64,000 nucleotides of DNA from VBDM01 sp035637655 (GTDB lineage: Bacteria > Pseudomonadota > Gammaproteobacteria > Burkholderiales > SG8-39): assembly GCA_035637655.1 (NCBI GenBank), contig DASPWT010000198.1:1-64000 (forward strand), read 5' to 3'. Position 1 is the first letter of the stretch. The number at the start of each line of letters is the position of its first letter. The translations under genes were made by a program, and so were the position numbers. This document shows positions 36,537 to 45,891 of the stretch, in pieces. Under the pieces are notes generated by a model. That model was given only the letters and a program-made list of their open reading frames with translations, searched no databases and was not told where the DNA came from.

Positions 36537-37127
36537 ATGCGCATACTGCTCGTCGCCGCAGCGATCCTCTCGACTGTCTGTACCGACGCCTTTGGGCAGG
36601 CCTATCGCTGGGTGGATCAGGACGGCAGGGTCCACTATACGCAGACGCCCCCGCCACCCGGTGCGAAAGGGGTGCAAAGAAAGAGCTTCCAACACGGGCC
36701 GATCGGCACCGTCGACCTGCCTTACGCCACGCAGGTGGCGGCGAAGAACTTTCCGGTAACTCTCTACACCCTCCCGGATTGCGGGCCCCCCTGCGACCAG
36801 GCTCGCGCGTTGCTCGTCAAGCGCGTGGTACCCTTCAGGGAAGTCAGCGTCGTCACTCAAAAGGACGCCGATGAGGTGAAGAGGCTGTCCGGCAAAAACG
36901 ATCTGCCGTTGCTGGTCGTCGGCACCCAGGTGCAAACCGGATTTCAGGAAGGCCTCCTCAACGGCCTGCTCGATTCCGCCGGCTATCCGTCTTCCGGGCC
37001 TCCCGCGCCGATCGAAACGCTGCGAAAGATGGACCGCGCAGCTCCGGCACCGGCTACAGCCCAAGCGCAGTCACAGCAGGGCGCGGGCGCCGGTACGGAG
37101 CCGGCGGCCGATGCCGCTGCCAGATAG
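36537..37127 (+). CDS. Secreted DUF4124-glutaredoxin-like protein with a CGPPC motif
   Basis: This 196-residue protein has a signal peptide (MRILLVAAAILSTVCTDAFG-Q). A DUF4124 segment follows (AYRWVDQDGRVHYTQTPPPP, ~22-45), then a thioredoxin-fold glutaredoxin-like domain from ~72 (FPVTLYTLPDCGPPCDQAR) with VPFREVSVVTQKD and DLPLLVVGTQVQTGF. The cysteines (C82, C86) are separated by three residues instead of the usual two of CPYC. The C-terminus is an Ala/Pro/Gln-rich tail. It lies 13 bp after prlC and before xthA. Periplasmic location is inferred from the signal peptide; redox activity is uncertain because of the spacing. Confidence 0.78.
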   Translation: MRILLVAAAILSTVCTDAFGQAYRWVDQDGRVHYTQTPPPPGAKGVQRKSFQHGPIGTVDLPYATQVAAKNFPVTLYTLPDCGPPCDQARALLVKRVVPFREVSVVTQKDADEVKRLSGKNDLPLLVVGTQVQTGFQEGLLNGLLDSAGYPSSGPPAPIETLRKMDRAAPAPATAQAQSQQGAGAGTEPAADAAAR

Positions 37128-37160
37128 AGCGGGGGCGTTGTCTTTCCGAGCAGCGCGTCA

Positions 37161-37940
37161 ATGAAGTTTGCGTCATGGAACGTCAATTCGCTCAAAGTGC
37201 GCCTGCCTCATCTGCTCGAATGGCTGGCGCAGCAAGCCCCGCAAATCGTGTGTCTGCAGGAGATCAAACTCGAGGACGCCAAGTTCCCGATGGAGGAAAT
37301 CGAGGCGGCGGGATATCACTGCGTCTGGTCGGGGCAAAGGACTTATAACGGCGTCTCGATCTTGTCTCGCGCAAGCCTGGCGGACGTCGCGGCAGGAATG
37401 CCTGCATTTCCCGACGAACAAAAACGCGTCATCGCCGCAACCGTTGGGAAGGGCGCCGATGCGATCCGCGTTGTGTGCGCCTATGTTCCAAACGGGCAGG
37501 CGGTCGATTCCGAGAAATATGAGTACAAGCTCAAATGGCTTGCGGCTTTCCGGCACTGGCTTGAGGAAGAGCTAAGAGCAAATCCGCGGCTCGCGGTGCT
37601 GGGCGACTACAACATCGCGCCCGCCGATGAGGACGTTCACGATCCCAAGGCCTGGCAAGGTCAGATCCTGTGCAGCCCCAAGGAGCGGGAGGCCTTCCGG
37701 AAGCTTCTCGCCCTGGGATTGAAAGACAGCTTCAGGATGTTTACTCAGCCGGACAAATCCTTCACCTGGTGGGACTACCGCATGAATGGGTTCAAGCGCA
37801 ATCTCGGGTTGCGCATCGACCACATCCTGCTCAGCCCCGCGCTCGCTTTGCGGTGCCGCACGTGCGCAATCGATCTCGGGCCGCGGCGACTGCAACGCCC
37901 ATCTGATCATGCGCCGGTGATCGCTAAGCTCGAGCTTTAG
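37161..37940 (+). CDS. xthA: Exodeoxyribonuclease III
   Basis: This 259-residue AP endonuclease / 3'-5' exonuclease acts in base-excision repair. MKFASWNVNSLKVRLPHLLEWL, VCLQEIKLEDAKFP (metal-ligand Glu), YNGVSILSR, CAYVPNGQAVDSEKYEYKLKWL, LAVLGDYNIAPADEDVHDP, FTWWDYRMNGFKRNLGLRIDHIL and the final RRLQRPSDHAPVIAKLEL (catalytic D-H pair) are intact. It is separated by 33 bp from the glutaredoxin-like gene. Downstream the Bug-type gene has its own -10. Confidence 0.97.
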   Translation: MKFASWNVNSLKVRLPHLLEWLAQQAPQIVCLQEIKLEDAKFPMEEIEAAGYHCVWSGQRTYNGVSILSRASLADVAAGMPAFPDEQKRVIAATVGKGADAIRVVCAYVPNGQAVDSEKYEYKLKWLAAFRHWLEEELRANPRLAVLGDYNIAPADEDVHDPKAWQGQILCSPKEREAFRKLLALGLKDSFRMFTQPDKSFTWWDYRMNGFKRNLGLRIDHILLSPALALRCRTCAIDLGPRRLQRPSDHAPVIAKLEL

Positions 37941-37944
37941 TCGC

Positions 37945-37950
37945 TATAAT
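37945..37950 (+). promoter_or_regulatory. -10 hexamer for the Bug / molybdenum hydroxylase operon
   Basis: TATAAT in GTCGCTATAATCGAGG lies 72 bp before the ATG at 38022, right after the xthA stop. AGGAGG precedes the ATG. Confidence 0.5.
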
Positions 37951-38021
37951 CGAGGCACCCGCAGAGGGGAAAAGGCCAGGCGCTGGGCACAGTCACCGCA
38001 TCCAATTAGGAGGATGGAATT

Positions 38022-38999
38022 ATGGCTTTCAACAAGTTGCTGCGCGAAATCGCCGGACTTGTCTTGGCTGTTTGCGTCGCGGCTGACGTGCTCGCTCAGG
38101 CCGCCTATCCTGCGAAGCCGGTGAAAATAATCGTGCCCTACTCCGCCGGAGGCCCGGCGGACATCTACGCGCGCTTTATCGGCGACCGTCTGCAAAAGAC
38201 TCTCGGACAAGCTTTTGTAATCGAGAACCGGCCGGGCGCCGGTGCGATGATCGGCACCGACGCGGTGGCGAAATCTGCCTCCGACGGGTACACGCTGCTC
38301 ATGATGTCGAATACACACACTGTAAACGAATCACTTTTCACGAAGAAATCCTACAGCCTGATGCGGGACCTCACGCCGATCTCGCCGATCAACTATTCCG
38401 ACCTCCTTCTTGTGGTTCACGCTTCGGTACCGGCGAACAATCTGAAGGAGCTCATCGCGCTCGGCAAATCGAAGCCGGGCGCTCTCAATTACGCTTCCTC
38501 CGGACCGGGCACGCCCTATCACATGGCGGGCGAGTTGTTCAAGGCGATGGCCGGAGTCGACGTGGTACACGTGCCCCACAAGGGAAGCGCTGAAGCACGC
38601 ACCAGTGTCCTCGCAGGCGACGTGCAGATGATGTTCGACGCAATTACCACGATGGCGCCGCTCGCGCAGGCGGGCAAGGTTCGCGCCATCGCCACCTCCG
38701 GAAAGACGCGTTCCTCGATCACGCCGGGAGTGCCGACCCTGGACGAAGCCGGCCTGCCCGGTTACGACGCCGTCATCTGGCTGGGGATGATGGCCCCGAC
38801 CGCGACCCCGAAACCGATCGTCGACATGCTGAATTCCGAGATTCAGAGAATCGCCGGCTTGCCAGACGTGAAGGAAATCTGGGCCAAGCAGGGCGCAGTT
38901 CCGATGCGCATGACCCCGGCAGAATTCGGCAAATTCATGGAGCAGGATATCCAGAAGTGGGCGAAGGTCGTGAAATTCTCGGGGGCAAAGGTCGATTAG
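38022..38999 (+). CDS. Bug/TctC-family periplasmic solute-binding protein
   Basis: This 325-residue protein carries a signal peptide (cleavage likely after VLAQA). It has the family signature YPAKPVKIIVPYSAGGPADIYAR, then VIENRPGAGAMIGTDAVAKSASDGYTLL, LNYASSGPGTPYHMAGELFK and VVHVPHKGSAEARTSVLAGDVQMMFD. Bug proteins bind carboxylates, aromatic acids or other small molecules in the periplasm and are extremely abundant in Burkholderiales. No TctA/TctB membrane genes are nearby. It is followed 47 bp later by a two-subunit molybdenum hydroxylase, so its ligand may be that enzyme's substrate. Confidence 0.93.
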   Translation: MAFNKLLREIAGLVLAVCVAADVLAQAAYPAKPVKIIVPYSAGGPADIYARFIGDRLQKTLGQAFVIENRPGAGAMIGTDAVAKSASDGYTLLMMSNTHTVNESLFTKKSYSLMRDLTPISPINYSDLLLVVHASVPANNLKELIALGKSKPGALNYASSGPGTPYHMAGELFKAMAGVDVVHVPHKGSAEARTSVLAGDVQMMFDAITTMAPLAQAGKVRAIATSGKTRSSITPGVPTLDEAGLPGYDAVIWLGMMAPTATPKPIVDMLNSEIQRIAGLPDVKEIWAKQGAVPMRMTPAEFGKFMEQDIQKWAKVVKFSGAKVD

Positions 39000-39046
39000 G
39001 GTAGACGGACGAAGCGACATATTTTTGCCGAGGAACCTAGACACCC

Positions 39047-39517
39047 GTGGCTGAGCGCTTCCAGTTCACCGTCAACGGTGCCGAATCCGACCTCGAGGCG
39101 GGGTCGGACACGCCGCTTCTCTACGCGCTCCGCAACGACCTTGGGCTGAAAGGCACGCGCTTCGGCTGCGGCAACGCCCAATGTGGCGCCTGCTTCGTGT
39201 TGATCGACGGACATCCGGCGCCCGCATGCGACACCCCTCTGTGGTCTGTGGTCGGTAAGAGTATTACCACGGTCGAAGGCCTGGGTACCGGCGGCCGCCT
39301 GCATCCCCTTCAGAACGCTTTTCTTGCAGAGCAGGCAGCCCAATGCGGCTATTGCACCAGCGGCATCCTGATCAGTGCCGCGGCGCTCTTGGCGAAAAAT
39401 CCCAGGCCGACCGAAAGCGAAGTGCGCACAGCGCTGGACCGCAACCTGTGCCGCTGCGGCTCGCACAACCGCATGGTGCGCGCGGTGTTGCGCGCGGCGT
39501 CGGAAATCGCGCCATGA
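39047..39517 (+). CDS. Molybdenum hydroxylase [2Fe-2S] subunit (IorA/CoxS-like)
   Basis: This 156-residue electron-transfer subunit of the xanthine-oxidase family starts at GTG. The plant-type ferredoxin cluster ligands are C41, C46, C49 and C61 (GCGNAQCGACFVL). The second cluster ligands are C100, C103, C135 and C137 (QCGYCTSGILI; LCRCGSHNRMVRAV). The size and absence of an FAD subunit match the isoquinoline 1-oxidoreductase / nicotinate dehydrogenase type, which pass electrons to cytochromes or other carriers. The stop overlaps the ATG of the molybdopterin subunit (ATGA at 39514-39517). Confidence 0.94.
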   Translation: MAERFQFTVNGAESDLEAGSDTPLLYALRNDLGLKGTRFGCGNAQCGACFVLIDGHPAPACDTPLWSVVGKSITTVEGLGTGGRLHPLQNAFLAEQAAQCGYCTSGILISAAALLAKNPRPTESEVRTALDRNLCRCGSHNRMVRAVLRAASEIAP

Positions 39518-41643
39518 ACACCGTTGCCGAGGGCCGACTCAAGCGGCCGGGAAGCCTGGAGAAAAACTCGAGACTGTCGCAGTGGGTGCGCCTGCACCGC
39601 GACGGTACGGTTTCCATTTACAGCGGAAAGGTCGAGCTAGGCCAAGGTATCCTGACAGCCCTTGCGCAGATTGCGGCGGAAGAGCTCGGGGTCGCGCCGG
39701 AACGCATTCACATGGTTGCCGCCGATACATCGGTAAGTCCCGATGAGGGCGTCACATCGGGCAGCCTCTCGATACAGGATTCCGGTACTGCGCTGCGTCG
39801 TGCCTGCGCGCAGGCACGCGCATTGCTCGTGGAGCGTGCCGCGTCGCGTCTCGGCGTATCGCCCGGCGATTTGCGCGTAGAGGACGGTGTTGTCCGAGCC
39901 CTGGGCCGTAGCGTCAGTTTTTGGGAATGCAGCGATGACGCATTGTTCGACTGCGAGGTCGACGGGGCGATCGCAGTGAGCCCGCCGGGTGATTACCGGG
40001 TGGTCGGCAAAGCTGCTCAGCGGCGTGACCTGCCCGACAAGATCGCCGGCCGGCCCCGCTTCATCCAGGACATGGCATTACCCAGGATGCTCTACGGCCG
40101 CGTGGTTCGCCCGCCGCACAGCTTCGCGGGGCTCGTTTCTCTGGACGAGAGTAAGGTCAGATCGATGCAGGGACTTACGGCGATCGTACGCGAGGGCGGT
40201 TTTGTTGGCGTACTCGCCGAGCGCGAGGATACGGCGATCTCCGCCCAGCAGGCGCTTCGGCGGGCTGCGTCGTGGAGCGACCGCGGCTCGCTGCCCCGAG
40301 ACATCCATTCATGGCTCAAAGAGCATTCTGTCGAACACCGCGTCGTCAGCCAAAAGGAAGACGCCGCAGCAAGATCCCGGGCAGCGAATACGCTCGAAGC
40401 CGTCTATTCCAAGCCCTACCTATCGCACGCTTCAATCGGTCCGTCCTGTGCGATCGCCCGGTTCGAGGGCGACAAGCTCACAGTTTGGAGCCACAGCCAG
40501 GGGATATTCAATCTGCGCCGCGACTTAGCCATCGTCTTGGGAATGCATGAAGAGGCGATCGTGGTTCGGCACGCGGAAGGCGCGGGCTGCTATGGACACA
40601 ACGGCGCCGACGATGTGGCGCTCGACGCAGCGCTGCTCGCGCGGGCCGTGCGCGGGCGCCCGGTCCAGGTGCAATGGGCGCGAGACGACGAATTCGCATG
40701 GGCTCCGTGCGGGCCCGCCATGGCGTTCACGTTGCGCGCGGCGCTCGATTCGCAGGGCGACATCGTCGATTGGCAGCACGAGCTCTGGAGCAATGGACAC
40801 AGCAGCAGACCCGGACGCGCGGAGAATCCGGCACTCCTGGCGGCATGGCACTTGTCGAGACCGTATGAGCGACCTTCGGCGATCAACATGCCGCTTCCCG
40901 CGGGAGCTGCGGACCGCAACGCCATTCCGATATACGATTTTCCGAACCAGCGCGTCGTCAACCACTACGTACGCGAGATGCCGGTGCGAACCTCGGCGCT
41001 GCGCTCCCTGGGTGCCTACGGCAACGTGTTTGCGATCGAATCCTTCATGGACGAGCTCGCTCAGGCGGCAGGAATGGACCCGATCGCCTTCCGCCTGCGG
41101 CATCTCGGGGATCCACGGGGTCGTGCGGTCATAGACGCAGCGGCGCGGCGCGCCGAGTGGAGCCGCTGGAAACCCGCCGAAGGCCGCGGTCACGGCATCG
41201 GATTTGCGAAATACAAGAATCTTGGCGCTTACTGCGCAGCGGTCGCCGAAGTAGAGGTCGACCACGAGGTGCGCGTGAATCGCCTGGTTCTTGCGGTCGA
41301 TGTGGGGCTCGTCATCAACCCAGACGGCGTGATCAATCAGATCGAGGGTGGCGCGATTCAGTCGACCAGCTGGACGCTCAAGGAACAGGTGAAGCTTGGC
41401 GTACGCGGCATTGCGAGCCTCGGTTGGGAGGATTACCCCATCCTGAAATTCAGCGAGGTACCGGTCGTTGAAGTCGAGTTGATCGACCGACCCGAACTCC
41501 CTGCCGTCGGCGCGGGCGAAGCCGCGCAGGGTCCCACGGCGGCGGCAATCGCCAATGCGGTGGCGCACGCGCTCGGATTGCGCATGCGCGATCTTCCGCT
41601 TACGCACGAGCGGATTGCCATGGCGATAAGTCAGTCGACGTAG
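39514..41643 (+). CDS. Molybdenum hydroxylase, molybdopterin-binding subunit (IorB-like)
   Basis: This 709-residue catalytic subunit of an aldehyde/xanthine-dehydrogenase superfamily enzyme starts at the ATG coupled to the iron-sulfur subunit. Motifs are IYSGKVELGQGILTALAQIA, TSGSLSIQDSGTALRRACAQ, GCYGHNGADDVALDAALLAR, RTSALRSLGAYGNVFAIESF, VLAVDVGLVINPDGVINQIEGGA and the catalytic-glutamate region VGAGEAAQGPTAAAIANAV. No signal peptide or Tat motif is visible at the N-terminus, so it is probably cytoplasmic. Substrate unknown, perhaps a heteroaromatic compound or aldehyde. It overlaps convergent aceB by 13 bp. Confidence 0.9.
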   Translation: MNTVAEGRLKRPGSLEKNSRLSQWVRLHRDGTVSIYSGKVELGQGILTALAQIAAEELGVAPERIHMVAADTSVSPDEGVTSGSLSIQDSGTALRRACAQARALLVERAASRLGVSPGDLRVEDGVVRALGRSVSFWECSDDALFDCEVDGAIAVSPPGDYRVVGKAAQRRDLPDKIAGRPRFIQDMALPRMLYGRVVRPPHSFAGLVSLDESKVRSMQGLTAIVREGGFVGVLAEREDTAISAQQALRRAASWSDRGSLPRDIHSWLKEHSVEHRVVSQKEDAAARSRAANTLEAVYSKPYLSHASIGPSCAIARFEGDKLTVWSHSQGIFNLRRDLAIVLGMHEEAIVVRHAEGAGCYGHNGADDVALDAALLARAVRGRPVQVQWARDDEFAWAPCGPAMAFTLRAALDSQGDIVDWQHELWSNGHSSRPGRAENPALLAAWHLSRPYERPSAINMPLPAGAADRNAIPIYDFPNQRVVNHYVREMPVRTSALRSLGAYGNVFAIESFMDELAQAAGMDPIAFRLRHLGDPRGRAVIDAAARRAEWSRWKPAEGRGHGIGFAKYKNLGAYCAAVAEVEVDHEVRVNRLVLAVDVGLVINPDGVINQIEGGAIQSTSWTLKEQVKLGVRGIASLGWEDYPILKFSEVPVVEVELIDRPELPAVGAGEAAQGPTAAAIANAVAHALGLRMRDLPLTHERIAMAISQST

Positions 41644-43181
41644 TGGTATGCAGGCAAGGTAAGGAACTCGACGTAGAGATCGTCAGTCGTGATTCGGTCG
41701 AAGAGCTTCGCGCCTTCTTCGTACTTACCCGCTTTCCATGCCTCGTCACCGAGGTAGGTTTTCACCTTGGGCAATTCTTCGGCAAGGAGCTTTTTGAACA
41801 GCTCCTGGGTGACTTTACGGCCGTCTTGCAGCTTGCCTTTGGGAGAGCGCATCCACTGCCAGATCTGAGAGCGCGAGATTTCTGCGGTGGCCGCGTCCTC
41901 CATCAGGTTGAATACGGGCACGCAACCGTTACCCGCGAGCCACGCCCCCAAATACTGGATTCCGACTGAGATATTGTTGCGCAGGCCGGCCTCGGTGATC
42001 GGTCCCTCGGGCCGGAAATCGAGCAGGTCCTTTGCGGCGACCACCACGTCCGGGCGCTGCCTGTCGTACTGGTTGGGTCGGGGCATGTGCTCATCGAATA
42101 CTGCTTTTGCGATCGGCACCAGACCGGGATGCGCGACCCAGGTTCCGTCGCAACCGTCGGTCACTTCGCGAAGCTTGTCCTCGCGAACTTTCGCGAGCGC
42201 GGCATCGTTGGCTGCGGGATCGTTCTTGATCGGGATCTGCGCCGCCATTCCACCCATCGCCGGGGCTCCGCGGCGATGGCAGGTCTTCACGAGGAGCAAC
42301 GCATAGGCGCGCATGAACGGCGCGGTCATCGTCACCTGCGCGCGGTCGGCAAGGCAAAAACCCCGGTTCGCGCGGAACTTCTTGATGCAAGAAAAGATGT
42401 AGTCCCATCGACCGATGTTGAGTCCGGCGGAGTGCTCGCGCAGCTCCCACAGGATTTCGTCCATTTCGAACGCGGCAACTACCGTCTCGATCAGCGCTGT
42501 GGCCTTGATCGATCCCTGCGGTACGCCCAATTCCTCCTGGGCGAAGTTGAAAATATCGTTCCAAAGCCGCGCCTCGAGATAGGACTCCATCTTCGGCAGG
42601 TAGAAGTACGGCCCCGTGCCGCGTGCAAGCAGCTCCTTTGCATTGTGAAAAAAATACAGCGCGAAGTCGAATATCGCGCCTGAAACGGGCTTCCCGTCGA
42701 CAAGCAGATGTTTCTCATCCAGATGCCAGCCGCGCGGGCGCGGAATCAGAACCGCCACCTTGCTCTTCAACCGGTATGTCTTTCCCTCCTGTTCGAACCC
42801 GATGTTCCCGCGCACGGCATCGTGCAGGTTGATCTGACCTTCGACCATATTGGCCCAAGTCGGGCAGTTGGCGTCCTCGAAGTCCGCCATGAACGTGGAA
42901 GCGCCCGAGTTGAGTGCGTTGATCACCATTTTTCGGTCCGTCGGCCCGGTGATCTCCACGCGGCGGTCCAGCAAATCCTCTGGTTGCAGGCCGATCGTCC
43001 ATTCCTCGGCGCGAACCCGCTCGGTTTCTGGAATGAAATCGGGGAACTTTCCGGCGTCGAATTCTTTCTGGCGCGCCGCACGCCGGGCAAGCAGCTCATG
43101 TCGGCGAGGTTCGAAAGCGCGATGCAACTTGGCGACAAAATCCAAGGCCGCGGGTGTCAGAACCTGTGCCGCTCCGGACAA
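41631..43181 (-). CDS. aceB: Malate synthase A
   Basis: This 516-residue enzyme condenses glyoxylate and acetyl-CoA to malate in the glyoxylate cycle. The A-type (not G-type) signature is visible: DFIPETERVRAEEWTIG, RKMVINALNSGASTFMADFEDANCPTW, LIPRPRGWHLDEKHLLVDGKP split over neighbours, KATALIETVVAAFEMDEILWEL, GRWDYIFSCIKKFR, GGMAAQIPIKNDP and DGTWVAHPGLVPIA. Isocitrate lyase is not in the window. Its 3' end overlaps the convergent molybdenum hydroxylase gene by 13 bp. Confidence 0.97.
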   Translation of the reverse strand: MSGAAQVLTPAALDFVAKLHRAFEPRRHELLARRAARQKEFDAGKFPDFIPETERVRAEEWTIGLQPEDLLDRRVEITGPTDRKMVINALNSGASTFMADFEDANCPTWANMVEGQINLHDAVRGNIGFEQEGKTYRLKSKVAVLIPRPRGWHLDEKHLLVDGKPVSGAIFDFALYFFHNAKELLARGTGPYFYLPKMESYLEARLWNDIFNFAQEELGVPQGSIKATALIETVVAAFEMDEILWELREHSAGLNIGRWDYIFSCIKKFRANRGFCLADRAQVTMTAPFMRAYALLLVKTCHRRGAPAMGGMAAQIPIKNDPAANDAALAKVREDKLREVTDGCDGTWVAHPGLVPIAKAVFDEHMPRPNQYDRQRPDVVVAAKDLLDFRPEGPITEAGLRNNISVGIQYLGAWLAGNGCVPVFNLMEDAATAEISRSQIWQWMRSPKGKLQDGRKVTQELFKKLLAEELPKVKTYLGDEAWKAGKYEEGAKLFDRITTDDLYVEFLTLPAYHYVD

Positions 43182-43286
43182 GGCGAGCGCGCGGATTTCG
43201 ACTCCCGCCGGAAGAGCTGCCTTCTGGATGGCAACTGAAGGTGCAATGCTCAGGGCGTTCCCCAGATCAAGCTTATTCCATTCTAC

Positions 43287-44696
43287 CTATTGCGCGTCGG
43301 CGGAGGTCCCGTCTCCGATGCCCAGCTCGCCGATCTTTCGGGTAATCGTGTTACGGCCTATGCCCAGCAGACCCGCCGCCTCGATGCGCCGGCCGCCGGT
43401 ATGCGCGAGGGCCTTTGCGATCAGCGTCTTCTCGAAGCTTTTCGAGAGGCTTTCCATGATGTTCGTTTCACCGCTTACCAGCCTGCGATCCGCTTCCCGT
43501 GCCAGCGCAACGAGCCACTCGCCGGAGGGCGCTGCGGCATCCTCGCGGAGTTCCGGCGGAAAGTCACCGAACTCGATGACCTGCGTGGGTGACATCACGG
43601 TGAGCCAGTGACACACATTTTCGAGCTGACGTACGTTTCCAGCAAGATTCTGAGCCGAGAGGTGGGCCATCGCCGAATCCGACAGGCGCTTGGGCTCTAC
43701 GCCGAGCTCTCTGGCTGATTTGGCGAGGAAGTGCCGTGCAAGCAGCGGGATATCTTCGCGGCGTTCACGCAGCGAGGGCAGCCGCAACCGGATTACGTTC
43801 AGCCGGTGATACAGGTCCTCACGGAACAGGCCTTCGCGCACCCGTGTTTCTAAGTCCTGATTGGTCGCGGCTATGACACGGACACTCGCGCGAATAGGCT
43901 GATGGCCGCCGACCCGATAGAAATTTCCATCAGACAACACGCGCAGCAAGCGGGTTTGCAGTTCGGCCGGCATGTCGCCGATCTCATCCAGGAACAGGGT
44001 ACCGCCTTCGGCCTGCTCGAAGCGACCCCGCCGCAGAGCCTGTGCCCCCGTGAAGGCGCCGCGCTCGTGCCCGAAGAGCTCCGATTCCAGAAGGTCTTTT
44101 GGCATTGCCGCAGTATTTATTGCGATGAATGGCTTGTCTGCGCGCGGACTATGGCGGTGCAACGCTCGCGCCACGAGTTCCTTGCCTGTTCCGGACTCGC
44201 CAGTGATCAGGACCGTGGCGCTCGACTGCGACAAGCGGCCGACCGCGCGGAACACCTCTTGCATCGACTGTGCTTGGCCGAGGATATCCGGCGTCCCGGT
44301 CAACAACTCCGCGGCTTCGCCCTCCCGCATGCTCTCGCCCAGTGCCCGGCGGATGAGTTCGACCGCCTGGTCGACGTCGAATGGCTTTGGCAGATACTCG
44401 AACGCACCACCTTGGAACGCCGCCACCGCCGACTCCAAATCAGAGTACGCGGTCATAATAATGACCGGAAGACTGGGGAAACGTTGCTTTAGAGTTTGCA
44501 ACAGCTCCAGACCTGACGCGCCGGGCATGCGGATGTCTGAAACGAGCACCTGCGGGGCGCCAGCCGCGTCGAGCGCCTCCATAGCCTCAGTCGCCTGAGC
44601 AAAGGTCTTGAAGGGAATGCCTTCGCGAGCAAGTGCCTTCTCGAACACCCAGCGGATGGAGCGGTCGTCATCGATGACCCAGACAGGTCTCATCAT
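43287..44696 (-). CDS. ntrC: Nitrogen regulation response regulator NR(I)
   Basis: This 469-residue sigma-54 activator has a receiver domain with D54 as phospho-acceptor (VLVSDIRMPGASG). The AAA+ domain carries Walker A GESGTGKE, the sigma-54 contact loop ERGAFTGAQ and Walker B GTLFLDEIGDMP. A Fis-type helix-turn-helix lies at the C-terminus (AKALAHTGGRRIEAAGLLGIGRNTITRKI). It starts 6 bp after ntrB. Its expected target, the glnA promoter, has a matching NtrC site and sigma-54 elements in this same window. Confidence 0.97.
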   Translation of the reverse strand: MMRPVWVIDDDRSIRWVFEKALAREGIPFKTFAQATEAMEALDAAGAPQVLVSDIRMPGASGLELLQTLKQRFPSLPVIIMTAYSDLESAVAAFQGGAFEYLPKPFDVDQAVELIRRALGESMREGEAAELLTGTPDILGQAQSMQEVFRAVGRLSQSSATVLITGESGTGKELVARALHRHSPRADKPFIAINTAAMPKDLLESELFGHERGAFTGAQALRRGRFEQAEGGTLFLDEIGDMPAELQTRLLRVLSDGNFYRVGGHQPIRASVRVIAATNQDLETRVREGLFREDLYHRLNVIRLRLPSLRERREDIPLLARHFLAKSARELGVEPKRLSDSAMAHLSAQNLAGNVRQLENVCHWLTVMSPTQVIEFGDFPPELREDAAAPSGEWLVALAREADRRLVSGETNIMESLSKSFEKTLIAKALAHTGGRRIEAAGLLGIGRNTITRKIGELGIGDGTSADAQ

Positions 44697-44702
44697 GGTC
44701 TT

Positions 44703-45776
44703 TCAGCGAAGCGGCAGAACGATGCGAAAGCTGGTTCTTCCCGGCTGGCTATCGCATTCCACCACCCCGTGGTGCTGCTGCACGAAAGTCTGCGCGAGCG
44801 TCAGGCCGAGTCCGGTCCCACCCTCACGGCCGGATACCAGCGGATAGAAAATCTGGTCGCGGATTTCCGCCGGCACGCCCGGTCCGTTATCGACCACTTG
44901 CAATTCTAATGCCAGCCTGCGCAAGCGCCGGGCGAGCGTTACTTGGCGGGCAACCCGGGTGCGCAGGACGATTTCGCCCTGGCTTTGAAGCCCAGCCGCT
45001 GCGGTAGCACGGACTCCCAGTATGGCTTGCGCGGCATTCCGCGCGATGTTGAGGACGGCCTGGATGAGTTGCTCCGGATCGCCGCGAAACTCGGGCAGAC
45101 CGACGTCGTAATCGCGTCTTACCCGTATGCCTTCCGGAAACTCGGCAAGAATAAGGCTGCGCACCCGTTCACATACCTCATGGATGTTCATCGGCACGTG
45201 GTTCGGTGGGCGATGTGGGGTAAGAAGTCGGTCCATGAGAGCCTGCAGACGGTCGGCCTCCTTGATGATCACCCGAGTGTATTCGCGCAGGCTCGGCCGG
45301 TCGAGTTCACGGTCGAGGAGTTGAGCTGAGCCGCGCAAACCTCCCAACGGATTCTTGATTTCATGAGCGAGGTTGCGGATCAGCTCCCGATTGGCCCGAT
45401 GCTGGCTCATGCGTTGCTCTTCTCGTTCGATGCGGAGCCTCTGGTCGATCGGCCGCAGCTCAAGCAGCAGCGCAGCCTGCGGCAGCTCGACTGGCGTAAC
45501 GATGCAGTCAAGGTGCAGGGGCTCCTGGCCCGTTGGCACGAGGATCAAGTCCTGATCAGCAAAGCCACGCTCCTCGCGAATCGCTTGATGCAGGAGGCCT
45601 GCCAGGGAGCCCGAGTCTGCAAAAAGTCCCGGAAAAGGCTGGTCGAGGATGACCTTGCGGCTGGCGGCGAATAGCGTTTCCGCCGCAGGATTGACGTACT
45701 TCACATGGAGTGCCCGGTCCAAGAGCACGACGGCCGTGGCAAGCCAGTCCAGGCCCGGTGAGGCTGCCGGATTCAT
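44703..45776 (-). CDS. ntrB: Nitrogen regulation sensor kinase NR(II)
   Basis: This 357-residue soluble PAS-histidine kinase phosphorylates NtrC when PII signals nitrogen limitation. A PAS domain (WLATAVVLLDRALHVKYVNPAAE) precedes the HisKA helix with H138 (RNLAHEIKNPLGGLRGSAQLL). HATPase motifs NIARNAAQAIL (N box) and VVDNGPGVPAEI, then GREGGTGLGLTLAQTFV follow. The Fis-like spacing to ntrC is 6 bp. It is separated from glnA by a small DUF4124 gene. Confidence 0.96.
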   Translation of the reverse strand: MNPAASPGLDWLATAVVLLDRALHVKYVNPAAETLFAASRKVILDQPFPGLFADSGSLAGLLHQAIREERGFADQDLILVPTGQEPLHLDCIVTPVELPQAALLLELRPIDQRLRIEREEQRMSQHRANRELIRNLAHEIKNPLGGLRGSAQLLDRELDRPSLREYTRVIIKEADRLQALMDRLLTPHRPPNHVPMNIHEVCERVRSLILAEFPEGIRVRRDYDVGLPEFRGDPEQLIQAVLNIARNAAQAILGVRATAAAGLQSQGEIVLRTRVARQVTLARRLRRLALELQVVDNGPGVPAEIRDQIFYPLVSGREGGTGLGLTLAQTFVQQHHGVVECDSQPGRTSFRIVLPLR

Positions 45777-45891
45777 ACGCTGGAACCCGTTTCGGAGACC
45801 GGGGTGGCAGTCGTGCGGCGCCGCGCCAAGGGAGCGCCGGCCCCCTGCCCGAGCCAGGCTGCCTGATTCGCGGAAGCAGCGCGAGTCGCCC

